Shown: positions 1-9,703, numbered from the stretch's first letter. The stretch: DNA of 64,000 bases from Candidatus Thorarchaeota archaeon (GCA_003345595.1 PRDI01000075.1:1-64000); one strand, 5' to 3'. Program-made: numbers and translations. Notes: generated from the sequence alone by a model not told the origin.

Positions 1-2
1 GC

Positions 3-101
3 CTGCTTGTAAAGGACTCTGCTGGAGTCAGTCGAGGCGAGATCAGAGCACTTGCACGTGCGATTGGCGAGTTCATAAAAGAGGAGATTGGAAAGGCATA
101 G
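3..101 (+). CDS. 3' end of a CDS truncated by the window edge (…LLVKDSAGVSRGEIRALARAIGEFIKEEIGKA*)
   Basis: Open frame from the window edge to TAG at 99-101 with protein-like composition; family not recognised. Confidence 0.5.
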   Translation: MLVKDSAGVSRGEIRALARAIGEFIKEEIGKA

Positions 102-154
102 ACCGAATGGCAAAGCCAGTCCGGTCGCCTTGAAGAGCTTCGACGACTGATTGC

Positions 155-355
155 CTATTTCTTGATCTTTCCACCTTTCTCATAGCTCAGGGTCCACTTC
201 GTGTCCCTAGGCTTCATGTGTCTTCTCAGTCGGCTGACCTTACACTTGTTGGAGCAGAACCAGAGCACACTCCCGTCTTTGGTCTGGACAAAAGCCATCC
301 CAGTACCAGGCTCAATGTCCTTGCCGCAGAAGACACATTTCTGGATACCGACCAA
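155..355 (-). CDS. rpl24e: 50S ribosomal protein L24e
   Basis: CxxCG…CxxxC zinc motif, 'FCSNKCKVSRLRR' signature; adjacent to S28e and L7Ae. Confidence 0.95.
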   Translation of the reverse strand: MVGIQKCVFCGKDIEPGTGMAFVQTKDGSVLWFCSNKCKVSRLRRHMKPRDTKWTLSYEKGGKIKK

Positions 356-357
356 GC

Positions 358-579
358 TCAGCGCCTCCTCATCTTCCGGGCTTCACGTTCAGTTTCCCGT
401 AGAATGAGTATGTCCCCCATCCTTACTGGACCCTTGACATTCCTCGTGAGGACTCGTCCCTTGTCCCGGCCTTCCATTATCTTCACGCGGACTTGGGTTA
501 TCTCACCGGTGACGCCAGTTCTACCCAACAACTGAATCACTTCAGCCGGGACTGCAAGAGCTTCTTCTTCTTTGCTCAT
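358..579 (-). CDS. rps28e: 30S ribosomal protein S28e
   Basis: '[55 protein letters not shown]' signature. Confidence 0.96.
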   Translation of the reverse strand: MSKEEEALAVPAEVIQLLGRTGVTGEITQVRVKIMEGRDKGRVLTRNVKGPVRMGDILILRETEREARKMRRR

Positions 580-600
580 ACGAAAACATCACCTGGGGTC

Positions 601-972
601 CTACTTCCGCAGAGCCGCAATCTTTTCCACTATGTCGGTGATCAGGTCCTTTGCTTTCCCCTCAACAAGAATCGCCACAGCCGCAGTGGGTCGCTCTATA
701 CCTGCAGCATTCCCGAGATCTTTCTTGCTCTTGACAAAGATATAGGGTGCTTTCTTGTCATCACAGAGACCGGGCAGGTACATTATCACCTCGGGTGGTT
801 CAACGTCTTCGGCTACCAACACCAGACGCGCTATGCCGCGTTCGATTGACTTGGTGGCCTCATTGATACCTTTCTTGATTCGACCCGTGTCCTTTGCCAT
901 TTCTACGGCCTCTAGGGCCTTCTTCTGAAGCTCCTCGGTAGCTTCCCACTCAACAAAACTGGGTTTTGGCAT
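601..972 (-). CDS. rpl7ae: 50S ribosomal protein L7Ae
   Basis: 'KKGINEATKSIERGIARLVLVAEDVEPPEVIMYLPGLCDDKKAPYIFVKSKKDLG' signature. Confidence 0.97.
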   Translation of the reverse strand: MPKPSFVEWEATEELQKKALEAVEMAKDTGRIKKGINEATKSIERGIARLVLVAEDVEPPEVIMYLPGLCDDKKAPYIFVKSKKDLGNAAGIERPTAAVAILVEGKAKDLITDIVEKIAALRK

Positions 973-1102
973 TCATCATACCTCTGTTCGCACTTCATTG
1001 GTAATGCATACGAGCGATAGGCCGCCCGTTTGCCGGGATGTTCTCGTCGCCCTCGTGACAGCCTCTTTTAAAACTGTCGAAGCAGTTCAACGTCTGAAGC
1101 AT

Positions 1103-2101
1103 CTAGTAGAGCTTGGCGATGGTTTCAGAGAGCCGACCATCATCAATCCCTCCGAGAACCGAGTATCTCCCTCTCTTTCTCATGATTTCTAGAGCATGAT
1201 GAATGTCGTCGATGAACACATCAGGAGCGAGACTCATCTCCGTCAGTGACACTGGCAATCCCCTTTTTCGCATTATACGAATAAGGTCGTCCGCCTTGTG
1301 TTTCGTATAGCCGGCTTGGTCCAGGTGGTAGAGACATAGTGGTGTTGCAAAGGCGACCTGAAGTCCATGTAGCTCCTGACTGTGCCTGTCCATCGCGTGG
1401 GAGATTGCATGCTCTGTACCTGAGCACGGTCTTGAGCTGCCGACCATGCACATTGCCCTGCCGGCATCTATCTGCGCCTTGACCAAGACCTCCAGACTAT
1501 CGTTCCTCATGACAGAGGCAAGTGCGGATTCAACTACATGGTAGGCAGAATCATCAAAATACTCGCCGTTGTTCTCTTTACCAAGCCTCCACTCTGCCAA
1601 GCTCGATGATTTGCAGAGGACGTCGCCAGTGCCAGCCAGTTTGAGTCTAGGGGGCGCCCTTGACATGATAGACAGATCGGCGACAACTGCAATAGGTCTC
1701 TTGCACTTCTTTGAGTACTTGTAGCCGTCCTGACTCACTGATGCGACATCGCTAGCGATGCCATCGTGAGATGCGGCGGTCGGGATTGACACCCAGTCAC
1801 ATCCTAGCTCAACAGCCAGCAACTTGGCTACGTCAAGGCTTCGTCCTCCACCGAACCCAAGAATCACGTCGCCTTCATTTCGAGGAAATGCCCCGTCTTG
1901 GTAGTCTGATACCATCAGCCATGTCATACCACGTTTGACGACTCCCTCTAACCGAACGCCGTATTCCCCACGGATTATCTCGTCTGAAACACAGACCACA
2001 TGGCGATATGGATCTAGGATGCTGTCCAGCCTGTCCAGTGCGTTCTTGGCAACTATCACTGTGGCGGGACAAATGGATGCCATCCTGTCAGCTCCCCCCA
2101 A
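1103..2101 (-). CDS. egsA: sn-glycerol-1-phosphate dehydrogenase (archaeal lipid backbone)
   Basis: 'GFGGGRSLDVAKLLAVELGCDWVSIPTAASHDGIASDVASV' and GTEHAISHAMD motifs. Confidence 0.93.
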   Translation of the reverse strand: MGGADRMASICPATVIVAKNALDRLDSILDPYRHVVCVSDEIIRGEYGVRLEGVVKRGMTWLMVSDYQDGAFPRNEGDVILGFGGGRSLDVAKLLAVELGCDWVSIPTAASHDGIASDVASVSQDGYKYSKKCKRPIAVVADLSIMSRAPPRLKLAGTGDVLCKSSSLAEWRLGKENNGEYFDDSAYHVVESALASVMRNDSLEVLVKAQIDAGRAMCMVGSSRPCSGTEHAISHAMDRHSQELHGLQVAFATPLCLYHLDQAGYTKHKADDLIRIMRKRGLPVSLTEMSLAPDVFIDDIHHALEIMRKRGRYSVLGGIDDGRLSETIAKLY

Positions 2102-2204
2102 GGGTCTCCTTACATGCTGTTAAGCGCTTCTGTTCAACACACCTGTGGCGGACAGGTCCTCTCCGCTCGCTTTAAGTGATTGGCCAGTACACCTCGCAGT
2201 CCGA

Positions 2205-2222
2205 GTGTTACTTGAGTAACAC
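2205..2222. promoter_or_regulatory. Perfect 8-bp inverted repeat GTGTTACT-TG-AGTAACAC in a divergent intergenic region
   Basis: Read directly; lies between egsA (-) and the small GTPase (+). Confidence 0.5.
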
Positions 2223-2264
2223 GACGTCTGATATGTCCACCGGCTGCTTCAAACCTAAGACGAA

Positions 2265-2777
2265 TTGGAGTCACGTCGCATGACCGAGTATGTTAAGGTC
2301 GCTCTCATGGGCTCTGGATACGCCGGCAAGTCCACTTTGATCAAGCTGCTCACAGACAGGGAAGCAAGACTAGACTCCAACTATGTGCCAACTGCAGGAA
2401 TGGACTGTGGCACCATTACTCTGGACAGGACCACCAAAGTGTCGCTTGTTGAGATGGGTGGTCAGTCCCACTTCGAATTCCTGTGGCCTGATTTGTTGAA
2501 GGGCAGTAAGATGGTCGTCGTGGTGACCGAGAGTACACCCAAAGCAGTGCTGAAGACACGTCAGCTTCTTCAGAAGTACAGGGAACAGCTAGCGGGTCTT
2601 CAAGTCATCGCAATAGCCAACAAACAGGACGTATCTGGTTCGATGAGACCAGAGTCTGTACAAGATCTGCTTGGAGTCCCAACGTTCGGCATGGTCGCAA
2701 TTGACCCGAAGCAAAGGGTCAACGGCTACAGAGTCATAGTCGACGGGCTTAGACAGCTCTGCCATGTGGCCGCATAG
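2265..2777 (+). CDS. Arf-like small GTPase
   Basis: P-loop GSGYAGKST, 'EMGGQ' at the G3/switch II position, 'ANKQD' G4; likely start at MTEYVKV (2280). Confidence 0.85.
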   Translation: MESRRMTEYVKVALMGSGYAGKSTLIKLLTDREARLDSNYVPTAGMDCGTITLDRTTKVSLVEMGGQSHFEFLWPDLLKGSKMVVVVTESTPKAVLKTRQLLQKYREQLAGLQVIAIANKQDVSGSMRPESVQDLLGVPTFGMVAIDPKQRVNGYRVIVDGLRQLCHVAA

Positions 2778-2943
2778 TCCTGAGCCCGAGAGTCTTAGAG
2801 CAACACTTTTATGCGTGACAAATCCCCGCTCAACCACCCAGGGCACGGGCGAGTGAGCTCAAGGGCCATCTGGTCTTTTGGCGAGTCCGTCCGGGCGGAG
2901 TATCTTTTGGGTAAGCCGAACACCTCCGCGTTCAGGTGAGAAG

Positions 2944-3744
2944 ATGGAGATCACAATCATCCACAGAGAAAGTGACACGATTCACTTCCTAGTAGAGGGT
3001 GCAGATGTCGCGTTCGCTAATGCTCTTCGACGGACCATGCTTACGCGGCTGCCAGCAATGGCCATAGATGAGGTGCTGGTACTTGAGAACACAAGCGTGA
3101 TGTACGACGAGATTTTGGCGCACAGGCTTGGACTAATCCCCCTAGTGACCAAACTCGACGACTACAACCTTCCTCAGGATTGCGATTGTGAGGGGAAGGG
3201 CTGTAGTCTCTGCCAATGCACACTCACTCTTGAGAAGGAGGCCGCTGACCAAGAGATAGTGGTATACTCGAAAGACCTACAGTCTCAGGACCCAAAGATA
3301 GTCCCGGCTTCAGGAGACATTCCATTGGTGAAGTTGGCGCCGCACCAGAGGTTGATTGTTGAAGCGTACGCTCGTCTTGGGACTGGTACTGAGAACGCCA
3401 AGTTTCAGCCAGTTGCCACTGTGGCATACAAGTATGTACCAGTTGTGAGTGTGGACAAGGCGAAATGCGACCGGTGTGGTGCATGCGTTGAGGTCTGCTC
3501 GAAGAAGATTCTGAAACTGGACGGCGACAAGGTTTCCACGCAGAACACGTTGGACTGCAGCATGTGTGAGGCCTGTGTCCAGGAGTGTGAACCCGGCGCT
3601 ATCACAATCGATTCAAAGAAGGACAGCTTCCTGTTCAAGGTGGAATCCTCAGGAGCACTTCCTCCAGATGAGATTGTCGAGAGAGCAGCTGACCTTCTGA
3701 AAGAACGGATCCGTGGGGCCCTTGACTTTGCGAACTCGCTGTGA
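2944..3744 (+). CDS. rpo3: DNA-directed RNA polymerase subunit D (Rpo3) with ferredoxin-like domain
   Basis: 'FLVEGADVAFANALRRTMLTRLPAMAIDEV' plus two CxxCxxCxxxC motifs; ORF track start 2878 looks over-extended. Confidence 0.95.
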   Translation: MEITIIHRESDTIHFLVEGADVAFANALRRTMLTRLPAMAIDEVLVLENTSVMYDEILAHRLGLIPLVTKLDDYNLPQDCDCEGKGCSLCQCTLTLEKEAADQEIVVYSKDLQSQDPKIVPASGDIPLVKLAPHQRLIVEAYARLGTGTENAKFQPVATVAYKYVPVVSVDKAKCDRCGACVEVCSKKILKLDGDKVSTQNTLDCSMCEACVQECEPGAITIDSKKDSFLFKVESSGALPPDEIVERAADLLKERIRGALDFANSL

Positions 3745-4118
3745 GGTGGTTAAGAATGGTTAGATCTGGACCGACAGACCCCAATACGCGCGCCCTAATC
3801 AACGCGCTCAAGAAAATCTCGACCAAGCAGGACGCTAGGATATGGAGGCGGGTTGCCGAATTACTCTCTCGCCCAACGAGGCAGCGTGCAGCAGTCAATG
3901 TGGGGAAGATCGCACGTTATACGCAGGACGGTGATGTTGTTGTCATACCTGGAAAGGTGCTGGGTTCAGGCAGTATATCGCACAAGGTCACTGTTGCGGC
4001 GCTGAACTCTTCCGCTTCTGCTAGGTCAGTCATAGTTGGTGCAGGTGGTTCATTGATTTCAATTGACGAGCTTCTCGACAAGATTCCCAAGGGAACTGGA
4101 ATCACGATCATTACATGA
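3741..4118 (+). CDS. rpl18e: 50S ribosomal protein L18e
   Basis: L18e signature and operon context. Confidence 0.93.
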   Translation: MRWLRMVRSGPTDPNTRALINALKKISTKQDARIWRRVAELLSRPTRQRAAVNVGKIARYTQDGDVVVIPGKVLGSGSISHKVTVAALNSSASARSVIVGAGGSLISIDELLDKIPKGTGITIIT

Positions 4119-4582
4119 AGGTGGCTTTGATGAGTGAACAGAGTATAACAGTCTTCGACGCGGACGGCATGATTGCGGGACGCTTGGCAGCAAAGATGGC
4201 GAAGGCCGCTCTCATGGGAAATCATGTTGTGGTTGTGAATGTCGAGAAGGCTATCATAACAGGCGACAGGAGGACGGTAATCGACGCCTACAAGACGAAG
4301 AGAGAGATTAGGAACTCAGCAAACCCGACTAAGGGTCCGTTTCATGAGAAGCGCCCTGATAGGATGTTTCGCAGAATGGTACGGGGCATGCTGCCGTGGT
4401 CCACACCACGTGCTAGGGCCGCATACAAGCGAGTCCGTGTCTTCATTGGCGTTCCAGGTGAGTTCGCAGGAAATGAGAAGACTGTCCTCGAAGACTCGCG
4501 GTACAGGAGCCCCAGGCGGAAGCACGTGACGATGGGAGATTTGAGCCATGAGCTAGGCTGGACTGGTCTGGAGGTGGCATGA
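4115..4582 (+). CDS. rpl13: 50S ribosomal protein L13
   Basis: 'VFDADGMIAGRLAAKMAKAALMGNHVVVVNVEKAIITG'. Confidence 0.95.
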   Translation: MKVALMSEQSITVFDADGMIAGRLAAKMAKAALMGNHVVVVNVEKAIITGDRRTVIDAYKTKREIRNSANPTKGPFHEKRPDRMFRRMVRGMLPWSTPRARAAYKRVRVFIGVPGEFAGNEKTVLEDSRYRSPRRKHVTMGDLSHELGWTGLEVA

Positions 4583-4583
4583 A

Positions 4584-4982
4584 GTGCGTGTTGTCGTAAC
4601 CGCTGGTAAGAGAAAGACATCATTGGCAAAGGCCACCATAAAGAGCGGCAGTGGTCGAATCAGGGTGAACGGGGGGCCGCTTGAGATAATCGAGCCTGAG
4701 ATTGCGCGGCTCAGAATACAGGAACCGCTGATCTTGTTCGGTGAGGGCTGGAAGAAGTACGATATCCGGGTCAGCGTTCGTGGCGGTGGTTTCATGAGTC
4801 AGGCAGATGCTGTGCGAATGTCCATAGCCACGTGTCTAATCGAGATGAGTCAAGACTTTGAGGCCCGCTCGAGAATGATCGAGCACGACAGGACCATGCT
4901 GGTTGGTGATCCTCGCCGCACCGAACCAAAGAAGTTTGGTGGACCCTCGGCGAGATCTCGTTTCCAGAAGTCATACAGGTGA
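4584..4982 (+). CDS. rps9: 30S ribosomal protein S9 (GTG start)
   Basis: 'GKRKTSLAKATIKSGSGRIRVNG' and C-terminal 'KKFGGPSARSRFQKSYR'. Confidence 0.96.
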   Translation: MRVVVTAGKRKTSLAKATIKSGSGRIRVNGGPLEIIEPEIARLRIQEPLILFGEGWKKYDIRVSVRGGGFMSQADAVRMSIATCLIEMSQDFEARSRMIEHDRTMLVGDPRRTEPKKFGGPSARSRFQKSYR

Positions 4983-4994
4983 TGTGTTCACAAG

Positions 4995-5210
4995 ATGATA
5001 ATCCCAGTAAGATGCTTCACATGTGGAAAGGTTGTGGCCGACAAGTACGAACAGTTCAAGCGAGAGGTCCGACAAGGCGAGGACCCAGCGGTCGTACTGG
5101 ACAGACTCGGTCTTCATCGCTACTGCTGCAGGAGAATGCTCCTGTCCCATGTTGACATAATTGACAGCTTCATGGCATTCTCAACATCTGAATCAACGGA
5201 GGTCAAGTAG
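4995..5210 (+). CDS. rpo10: DNA-directed RNA polymerase subunit N (Rpo10)
   Basis: '[21 protein letters not shown]…[20 protein letters not shown]'. Confidence 0.97.
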   Translation: MIIPVRCFTCGKVVADKYEQFKREVRQGEDPAVVLDRLGLHRYCCRRMLLSHVDIIDSFMAFSTSESTEVK

Positions 5211-5212
5211 TC

Positions 5213-5848
5213 ATGAGCGAAGGAAACGTAGCTGAGATTGACCTGCTTACACCTATGGACAAGTATCTTGCTGCAGGTTGTCATATAGGAACACAGGTCA
5301 AGACGCAGGACATGGAGCCGTTTGTTTACAGGCAGAGACCAATCGGTCTATACGTCTTGGATGTCAGGAAGACCGACGAGCGAATCCGGGTCGCTGGCAA
5401 GTTCATCAATCGATTCAATGCTGATCGAGTTGTCGCTGTTTCGGGACGTGTCTATGGTAAGAGACCAGTCGAGTCCTTTGCCAACTACATCGGAGCACAC
5501 GCTTTCACTGAGCGTTTTGTCCCAGGTACACTGACCAATCCGAACATCTCAGGTCCCCGAACATACGTCGAACCAGAACTCTTGGTCCTGACGGACCCTC
5601 GTACTGACCAGCAAGCGTTGTCTGAAGCGGCGAGAATTGGAATCCCAGTCATCGCGCTCTGCGATACTGACAATGTGACCGCCAATATCGACCTCGTTAT
5701 TCCGTCCAACAACCGTGGGCGAAAGGCATTGGCACTCGTCTACTATCTAATCACGAAGCAGGTGCTTAGAGAGCGCGGTGATTTGACCGGTGATGCTGAG
5801 CCCTCGTTTACACCGGAAGACTTTGAGCCTCAGGTACAGCGGGTTTAG
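5213..5848 (+). CDS. rps2: 30S ribosomal protein S2
   Basis: 'YLAAGCHIGTQVKTQDMEPFVYRQRPIGLYVLDVRKTDERI'. Confidence 0.96.
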   Translation: MSEGNVAEIDLLTPMDKYLAAGCHIGTQVKTQDMEPFVYRQRPIGLYVLDVRKTDERIRVAGKFINRFNADRVVAVSGRVYGKRPVESFANYIGAHAFTERFVPGTLTNPNISGPRTYVEPELLVLTDPRTDQQALSEAARIGIPVIALCDTDNVTANIDLVIPSNNRGRKALALVYYLITKQVLRERGDLTGDAEPSFTPEDFEPQVQRV

Positions 5849-5859
5849 ACGCCTGGTTA

Positions 5860-6273
5860 TCAATCTTGGGTAGAAACGATGCCACGGTCTGCGTCCACAT
5901 CTACCCGTTCTCCTGTAAGCAGTTTCTCAATCTCTATTTGATCAACTGCTGGAATCTCTGAGATAATACAGCCAACAGCAACGACAGGATCGACAGTCTT
6001 GTTGATGATTGCGGCAGGTGCCCTGCCCGTCTTCTTCAGGGCATAGAGCACATACGAGCCGACTGTGGACCCCTTACCGGTTGGAAAGACCAGGATTTTG
6101 CCGGAAACGGACTTCCCCTCAAGTTGATGCCCTTTCTCGATGATTACACCAGTTTCAGGATCACAGCCGCCATAGAATGAAACGTCTTGGGTGGTCACTA
6201 GGGCCTCTCCTGAAACCCTCCCTCTGAATACTTTCCTCCCAGAGAGCTTCATGAGACCGCCTCCCTGATGCAC
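5860..6273 (-). CDS. Aconitase X swivel-domain small subunit (DUF126; phosphomevalonate dehydratase small subunit)
   Basis: DUF126-like sequence overlapping the aconitase-X catalytic subunit gene. Confidence 0.88.
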   Translation of the reverse strand: MHQGGGLMKLSGRKVFRGRVSGEALVTTQDVSFYGGCDPETGVIIEKGHQLEGKSVSGKILVFPTGKGSTVGSYVLYALKKTGRAPAAIINKTVDPVVAVGCIISEIPAVDQIEIEKLLTGERVDVDADRGIVSTQD

Positions 6274-7433
6274 TGTTCGACCGGTCTAATCTCAGTCTTG
6301 AACTTGTTCTTTCCGCGGGCGTAGAAGCATGCCTTTGCAGAATCGGTCATCAAACCCTTGAAGCGTCCCTTCAATGGCGCAACTGCGCAGCAGGCATCGC
6401 TCACAAGAAACGCACCCGACCTCTCAATCTTGTCATAGTACCCCATCTTGACTGCCAGGTCTTTCGTAGGCCGGGCTGTCGTTATCCAGACGGTCTTTCC
6501 ATTCTTCACAGTCTTCCCATCCAGCATTGTAGCTATCTGAGCTATTTCTCCTATGCTGGCATGCGGGCAGCCGATGCTGATGAAGTCGATTTCTGCACCC
6601 TTATCATCCAGCTTCCCACGGGCCTTCTCTAGATCCTCTTGGGACACGACCTCCGTTTTCTCAGGTATTGCTGTCCTGCTTGGAGTGATTCCCTCCATAT
6701 GAAACATGGCGATTCCTCCATAGGTCGCCGCTGACGCACACAATGACTTCAGGTCTTCAGTTGTCGCTTTTGAGATGCCGGTGATGAATGGTATCGCCTT
6801 GTTCGTTCGTTCACCAATCACTTGACCGAGTAGTCCAAAGTCGTCAGTTCCTCTGAGGATTGCTCTGACTTCATACTTGACCTCTGCCACCCTGTTCTCA
6901 TCGAGATGGAATCCATACTCAGCCGTCACGCCTGTGAGTGCAGCAGCAAGGGCACTTGGTCCCCCCTCTCTGTTAGTCCTTGCACCGATGACCGAATTGG
7001 CAAAGCACACAGCAGAGGACTCGGCCCATGCGATATGCTCACCATAATGCGGGAGGTTTCCGACCAGATATGGTGTGCATGTGCAGGTGGTCATCACTCC
7101 CATCTTAGCGAAGGCGTCCACAACCCTCTCTTGGTTCTTTGCGAAATCTGGACTGATGCCGTGCCTTTCCCAGTCCTCAAGGTCCATACCTGCAGGATTC
7201 AATGTTGTGAGTACTCTGACTTGCCCGTCCACCGCCATATCCGACAGAAACTCGAGACCTGGTTCGCCCAAGTTGTCATATGAAACGCCGGCAATCTGAA
7301 CACTCGACACTGGTATCAGTCGCTTTGCTCCATATATCTCACCAAGCGATGTGATTATCTCCATTGCCTTGCGGGTTGCCTTGCCACGTTTTCCATCAAG
7401 CATCGCTCTCTCTTCTGGCTTCAGCTCAAGCAT
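6249..7433 (-). CDS. Aconitase X catalytic large subunit (phosphomevalonate dehydratase large subunit)
   Basis: AcnX-like sequence ('CTCTPYLVGNLPHYGEHIAWAESSAVCFANSVIGARTNREGGPSALAAALTG'). Confidence 0.92.
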   Translation of the reverse strand: MLELKPEERAMLDGKRGKATRKAMEIITSLGEIYGAKRLIPVSSVQIAGVSYDNLGEPGLEFLSDMAVDGQVRVLTTLNPAGMDLEDWERHGISPDFAKNQERVVDAFAKMGVMTTCTCTPYLVGNLPHYGEHIAWAESSAVCFANSVIGARTNREGGPSALAAALTGVTAEYGFHLDENRVAEVKYEVRAILRGTDDFGLLGQVIGERTNKAIPFITGISKATTEDLKSLCASAATYGGIAMFHMEGITPSRTAIPEKTEVVSQEDLEKARGKLDDKGAEIDFISIGCPHASIGEIAQIATMLDGKTVKNGKTVWITTARPTKDLAVKMGYYDKIERSGAFLVSDACCAVAPLKGRFKGLMTDSAKACFYARGKNKFKTEIRPVEQCIREAVS

Positions 7434-7437
7434 CCTG

Positions 7438-8745
7438 TCAGTCCTCCAAGAAGCGTTTCAAGTCCACCTTGGGGAACTCTGCTTTCTCGAACCCCTTTCC
7501 CTTTGTTTCAAGAGCCTTTGTACAATCGAAGCCAATCTTTGTCGTCATCTTTGTTCCTGGTTCCGCACTAGGATCAAGTGAGCTTCCCGGCTCACGCGCC
7601 TTTACATGCAAGCTCTTGTCGCCTTGGAAGCGGGTCGCCATCGCCCACTCTCTCTCTTGCTCGTTGTAGATATCAATGTCCTCATCGTAGACCCAGACAT
7701 GCTTTGCACTTGTATGCCCTGCAAATGCGCCCTCAATTGCCTTCAGACCATCATCCGGGCTTTTCTTCCTTATCTTCACAGCGACGTGCAGCCAGCTCGC
7801 GCCGCCCGGAGTAATGCTCGTGTCAAGGACTTCGACCCCACGTTCCTTGACCTTCTTGTAGACAGTTGGCTCTCGAGGCATCCCCATGAGTATCTTGTGC
7901 TCCAAACGTCCTGGAAGCAGCGCCTGCCAGATAGCTGTCTTCCTGTGGGTGATCTTCTTCACTTCGAAGACTGGTTCTTGTCGTACCACATCCACTGTTT
8001 CAGTCAGATCTATGAACGGCCCCTCGGAGTGTCTTTCCTTCTGAAACACCCTGCCCTCGAGTACAAACTCACAGTCTGCAGGTATCATTAGGTCCACGGA
8101 TTTTGCCTTTGTGACCTTGATTGGTTTCAGAGCATTGGCTATGTGCAGCTCGTCCACACCCGTTTCCACCGATGTCGCCGCAGCAACGAGAACTTCAGGT
8201 GTGTTACCAATGCAAAAGGCGACATCAACCTCTCCGTTCTTCTCAAGGAACTTGTGAAAGTCGCGGCCGCTGACAACTCTCACCACCATGTGGTTCTTGC
8301 CAATCTGCATCGCTCTGTGAAAATCCAGATTCTGTCCATACTGGGGGTCAGCAGAAACCACAACAGCAGAAGAGATGTAGGGCCCCCCATCGATTACGTT
8401 GTGCATGAGTATTGGCAGTTGATTCAAGTCCACGGTGCTCTCGACTACCTCTTGGCATGGGGCTGTCTTTGCCTTTTCTGGAGGGCTTCGGTGCTCTATT
8501 GCACTGGCCAGAGTGGGTATCATTTGATCAGGTCTGATACCAAAATAGTCTGCGATCTGTGTCTTGGTACAGAACAGATTGCCAACGACGCGATACGCAG
8601 ACTCTTTCAAGCTCTGAAACAGCACGGGTGTGGGTTCTAGAGCCTTTAGGACCCCTGCTATCTCCAAGTCCTTAGAGATGGGCTTGCGTACAGTCTTGAG
8701 AATGCCCTGCGTAGCTAGCTTCTTGATGTAGTCTTCCAGAATCAT
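7438..8745 (-). CDS. UbiD-family decarboxylase (probable anhydromevalonate phosphate decarboxylase)
   Basis: UbiD-like sequence; likely start at MILEDYIKK; between aconitase X and mevalonate kinase genes. Confidence 0.88.
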   Translation of the reverse strand: MILEDYIKKLATQGILKTVRKPISKDLEIAGVLKALEPTPVLFQSLKESAYRVVGNLFCTKTQIADYFGIRPDQMIPTLASAIEHRSPPEKAKTAPCQEVVESTVDLNQLPILMHNVIDGGPYISSAVVVSADPQYGQNLDFHRAMQIGKNHMVVRVVSGRDFHKFLEKNGEVDVAFCIGNTPEVLVAAATSVETGVDELHIANALKPIKVTKAKSVDLMIPADCEFVLEGRVFQKERHSEGPFIDLTETVDVVRQEPVFEVKKITHRKTAIWQALLPGRLEHKILMGMPREPTVYKKVKERGVEVLDTSITPGGASWLHVAVKIRKKSPDDGLKAIEGAFAGHTSAKHVWVYDEDIDIYNEQEREWAMATRFQGDKSLHVKAREPGSSLDPSAEPGTKMTTKIGFDCTKALETKGKGFEKAEFPKVDLKRFLED

Positions 8746-8761
8746 ATCAGTGCAACTCCAC

Positions 8762-9703
8762 TCACTGTCCAAAGGTTGTCTTCCAGACCGCAGCTGCTCC
8801 TGCCTTTTGCAGTGCCCCTGCGACTTGCTCGGTGGTGCGCTTGTCCGGAACAAGAGATATCATCAATCCTCCTCTTCCGGTCCCAGTCAGCTTCGCACCC
8901 AATGCACCATTCCGCAGTGCCTCTTGTATCAAGGTTTCAAGCTCTGGGCAGGACACAGTCAACGAACGTAGCATCTCCTGGTTCTTGTTCATGAGCTGGC
9001 CTGTCTTCTTCAGGTCAATACGGAGCAGAGATTCACGGGCTTCTCTTACGAGATCCTTGTACTCCTCCGCGATGGAGTCAAACCATCTAGGATCACTACT
9101 CTTCTTTACGGCCACATCATCAACGACTTTCTTGGTGCTTGCTGTCAGTCCCGTGGACCCAATGACCAATCCTACCTGTTTCTTGAGCTTCAGCTTCTCG
9201 AACACGGGCACACCACCTGCGGGGTTTCTCACATACCAAATCAGTCCGCCGAAGGTTGATGCGGTATTGTCTATTCCTGAAGGAGTTCCGTGGTAACCTT
9301 TCTCACCCTCGTAAGCTGCTTCGTTGATCTGGTCCGCAGTCAAATCTAGTTGGAATTCCGCATTTAGTGCCCGGGCTAGAGCAACGCAGTTGGCAGCACT
9401 CGCTCCAATGCCAGACGCAGCCACCAAGTTTCCTCCGAGCTTGATGTGGACTCCTCTCTTGGCGAGATCCAAACCTAGATGGCGGATGACTCTGTCTGTT
9501 GAGGCTTTCTGTTCCTCTGCCTTCTCCACCTTATAACCCGGCGTTTCTGGTCTCAAGTCTTCAATAGTCCAACCTGGGGTGTCTGTCCTCGTTACTTCCG
9601 CAGTGGTTTCTGCGGCAATGCCCGCCGCGACTGCGGGGAGTCCATAGACTACAAAATGCTCACCAAACAGGATGACCTTTCCCTTGCCGGAACCTTGACC
9701 CAA
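8762..9703 (-). CDS. mvk: Mevalonate kinase
   Basis: GHMP kinase motifs 'GKVILFGEHFVVYGLPAVAAGI', 'GIGASAANCVALARALN', 'KLTGTGRGGLMISL'. Confidence 0.94.
   Translation of the reverse strand: MGQGSGKGKVILFGEHFVVYGLPAVAAGIAAETTAEVTRTDTPGWTIEDLRPETPGYKVEKAEEQKASTDRVIRHLGLDLAKRGVHIKLGGNLVAASGIGASAANCVALARALNAEFQLDLTADQINEAAYEGEKGYHGTPSGIDNTASTFGGLIWYVRNPAGGVPVFEKLKLKKQVGLVIGSTGLTASTKKVVDDVAVKKSSDPRWFDSIAEEYKDLVREARESLLRIDLKKTGQLMNKNQEMLRSLTVSCPELETLIQEALRNGALGAKLTGTGRGGLMISLVPDKRTTEQVAGALQKAGAAAVWKTTFGQ

Noticed and set aside
7606-8640. 161-aa and 165-aa plus-strand ORFs
   Set aside because: Antisense to the UbiD-family gene
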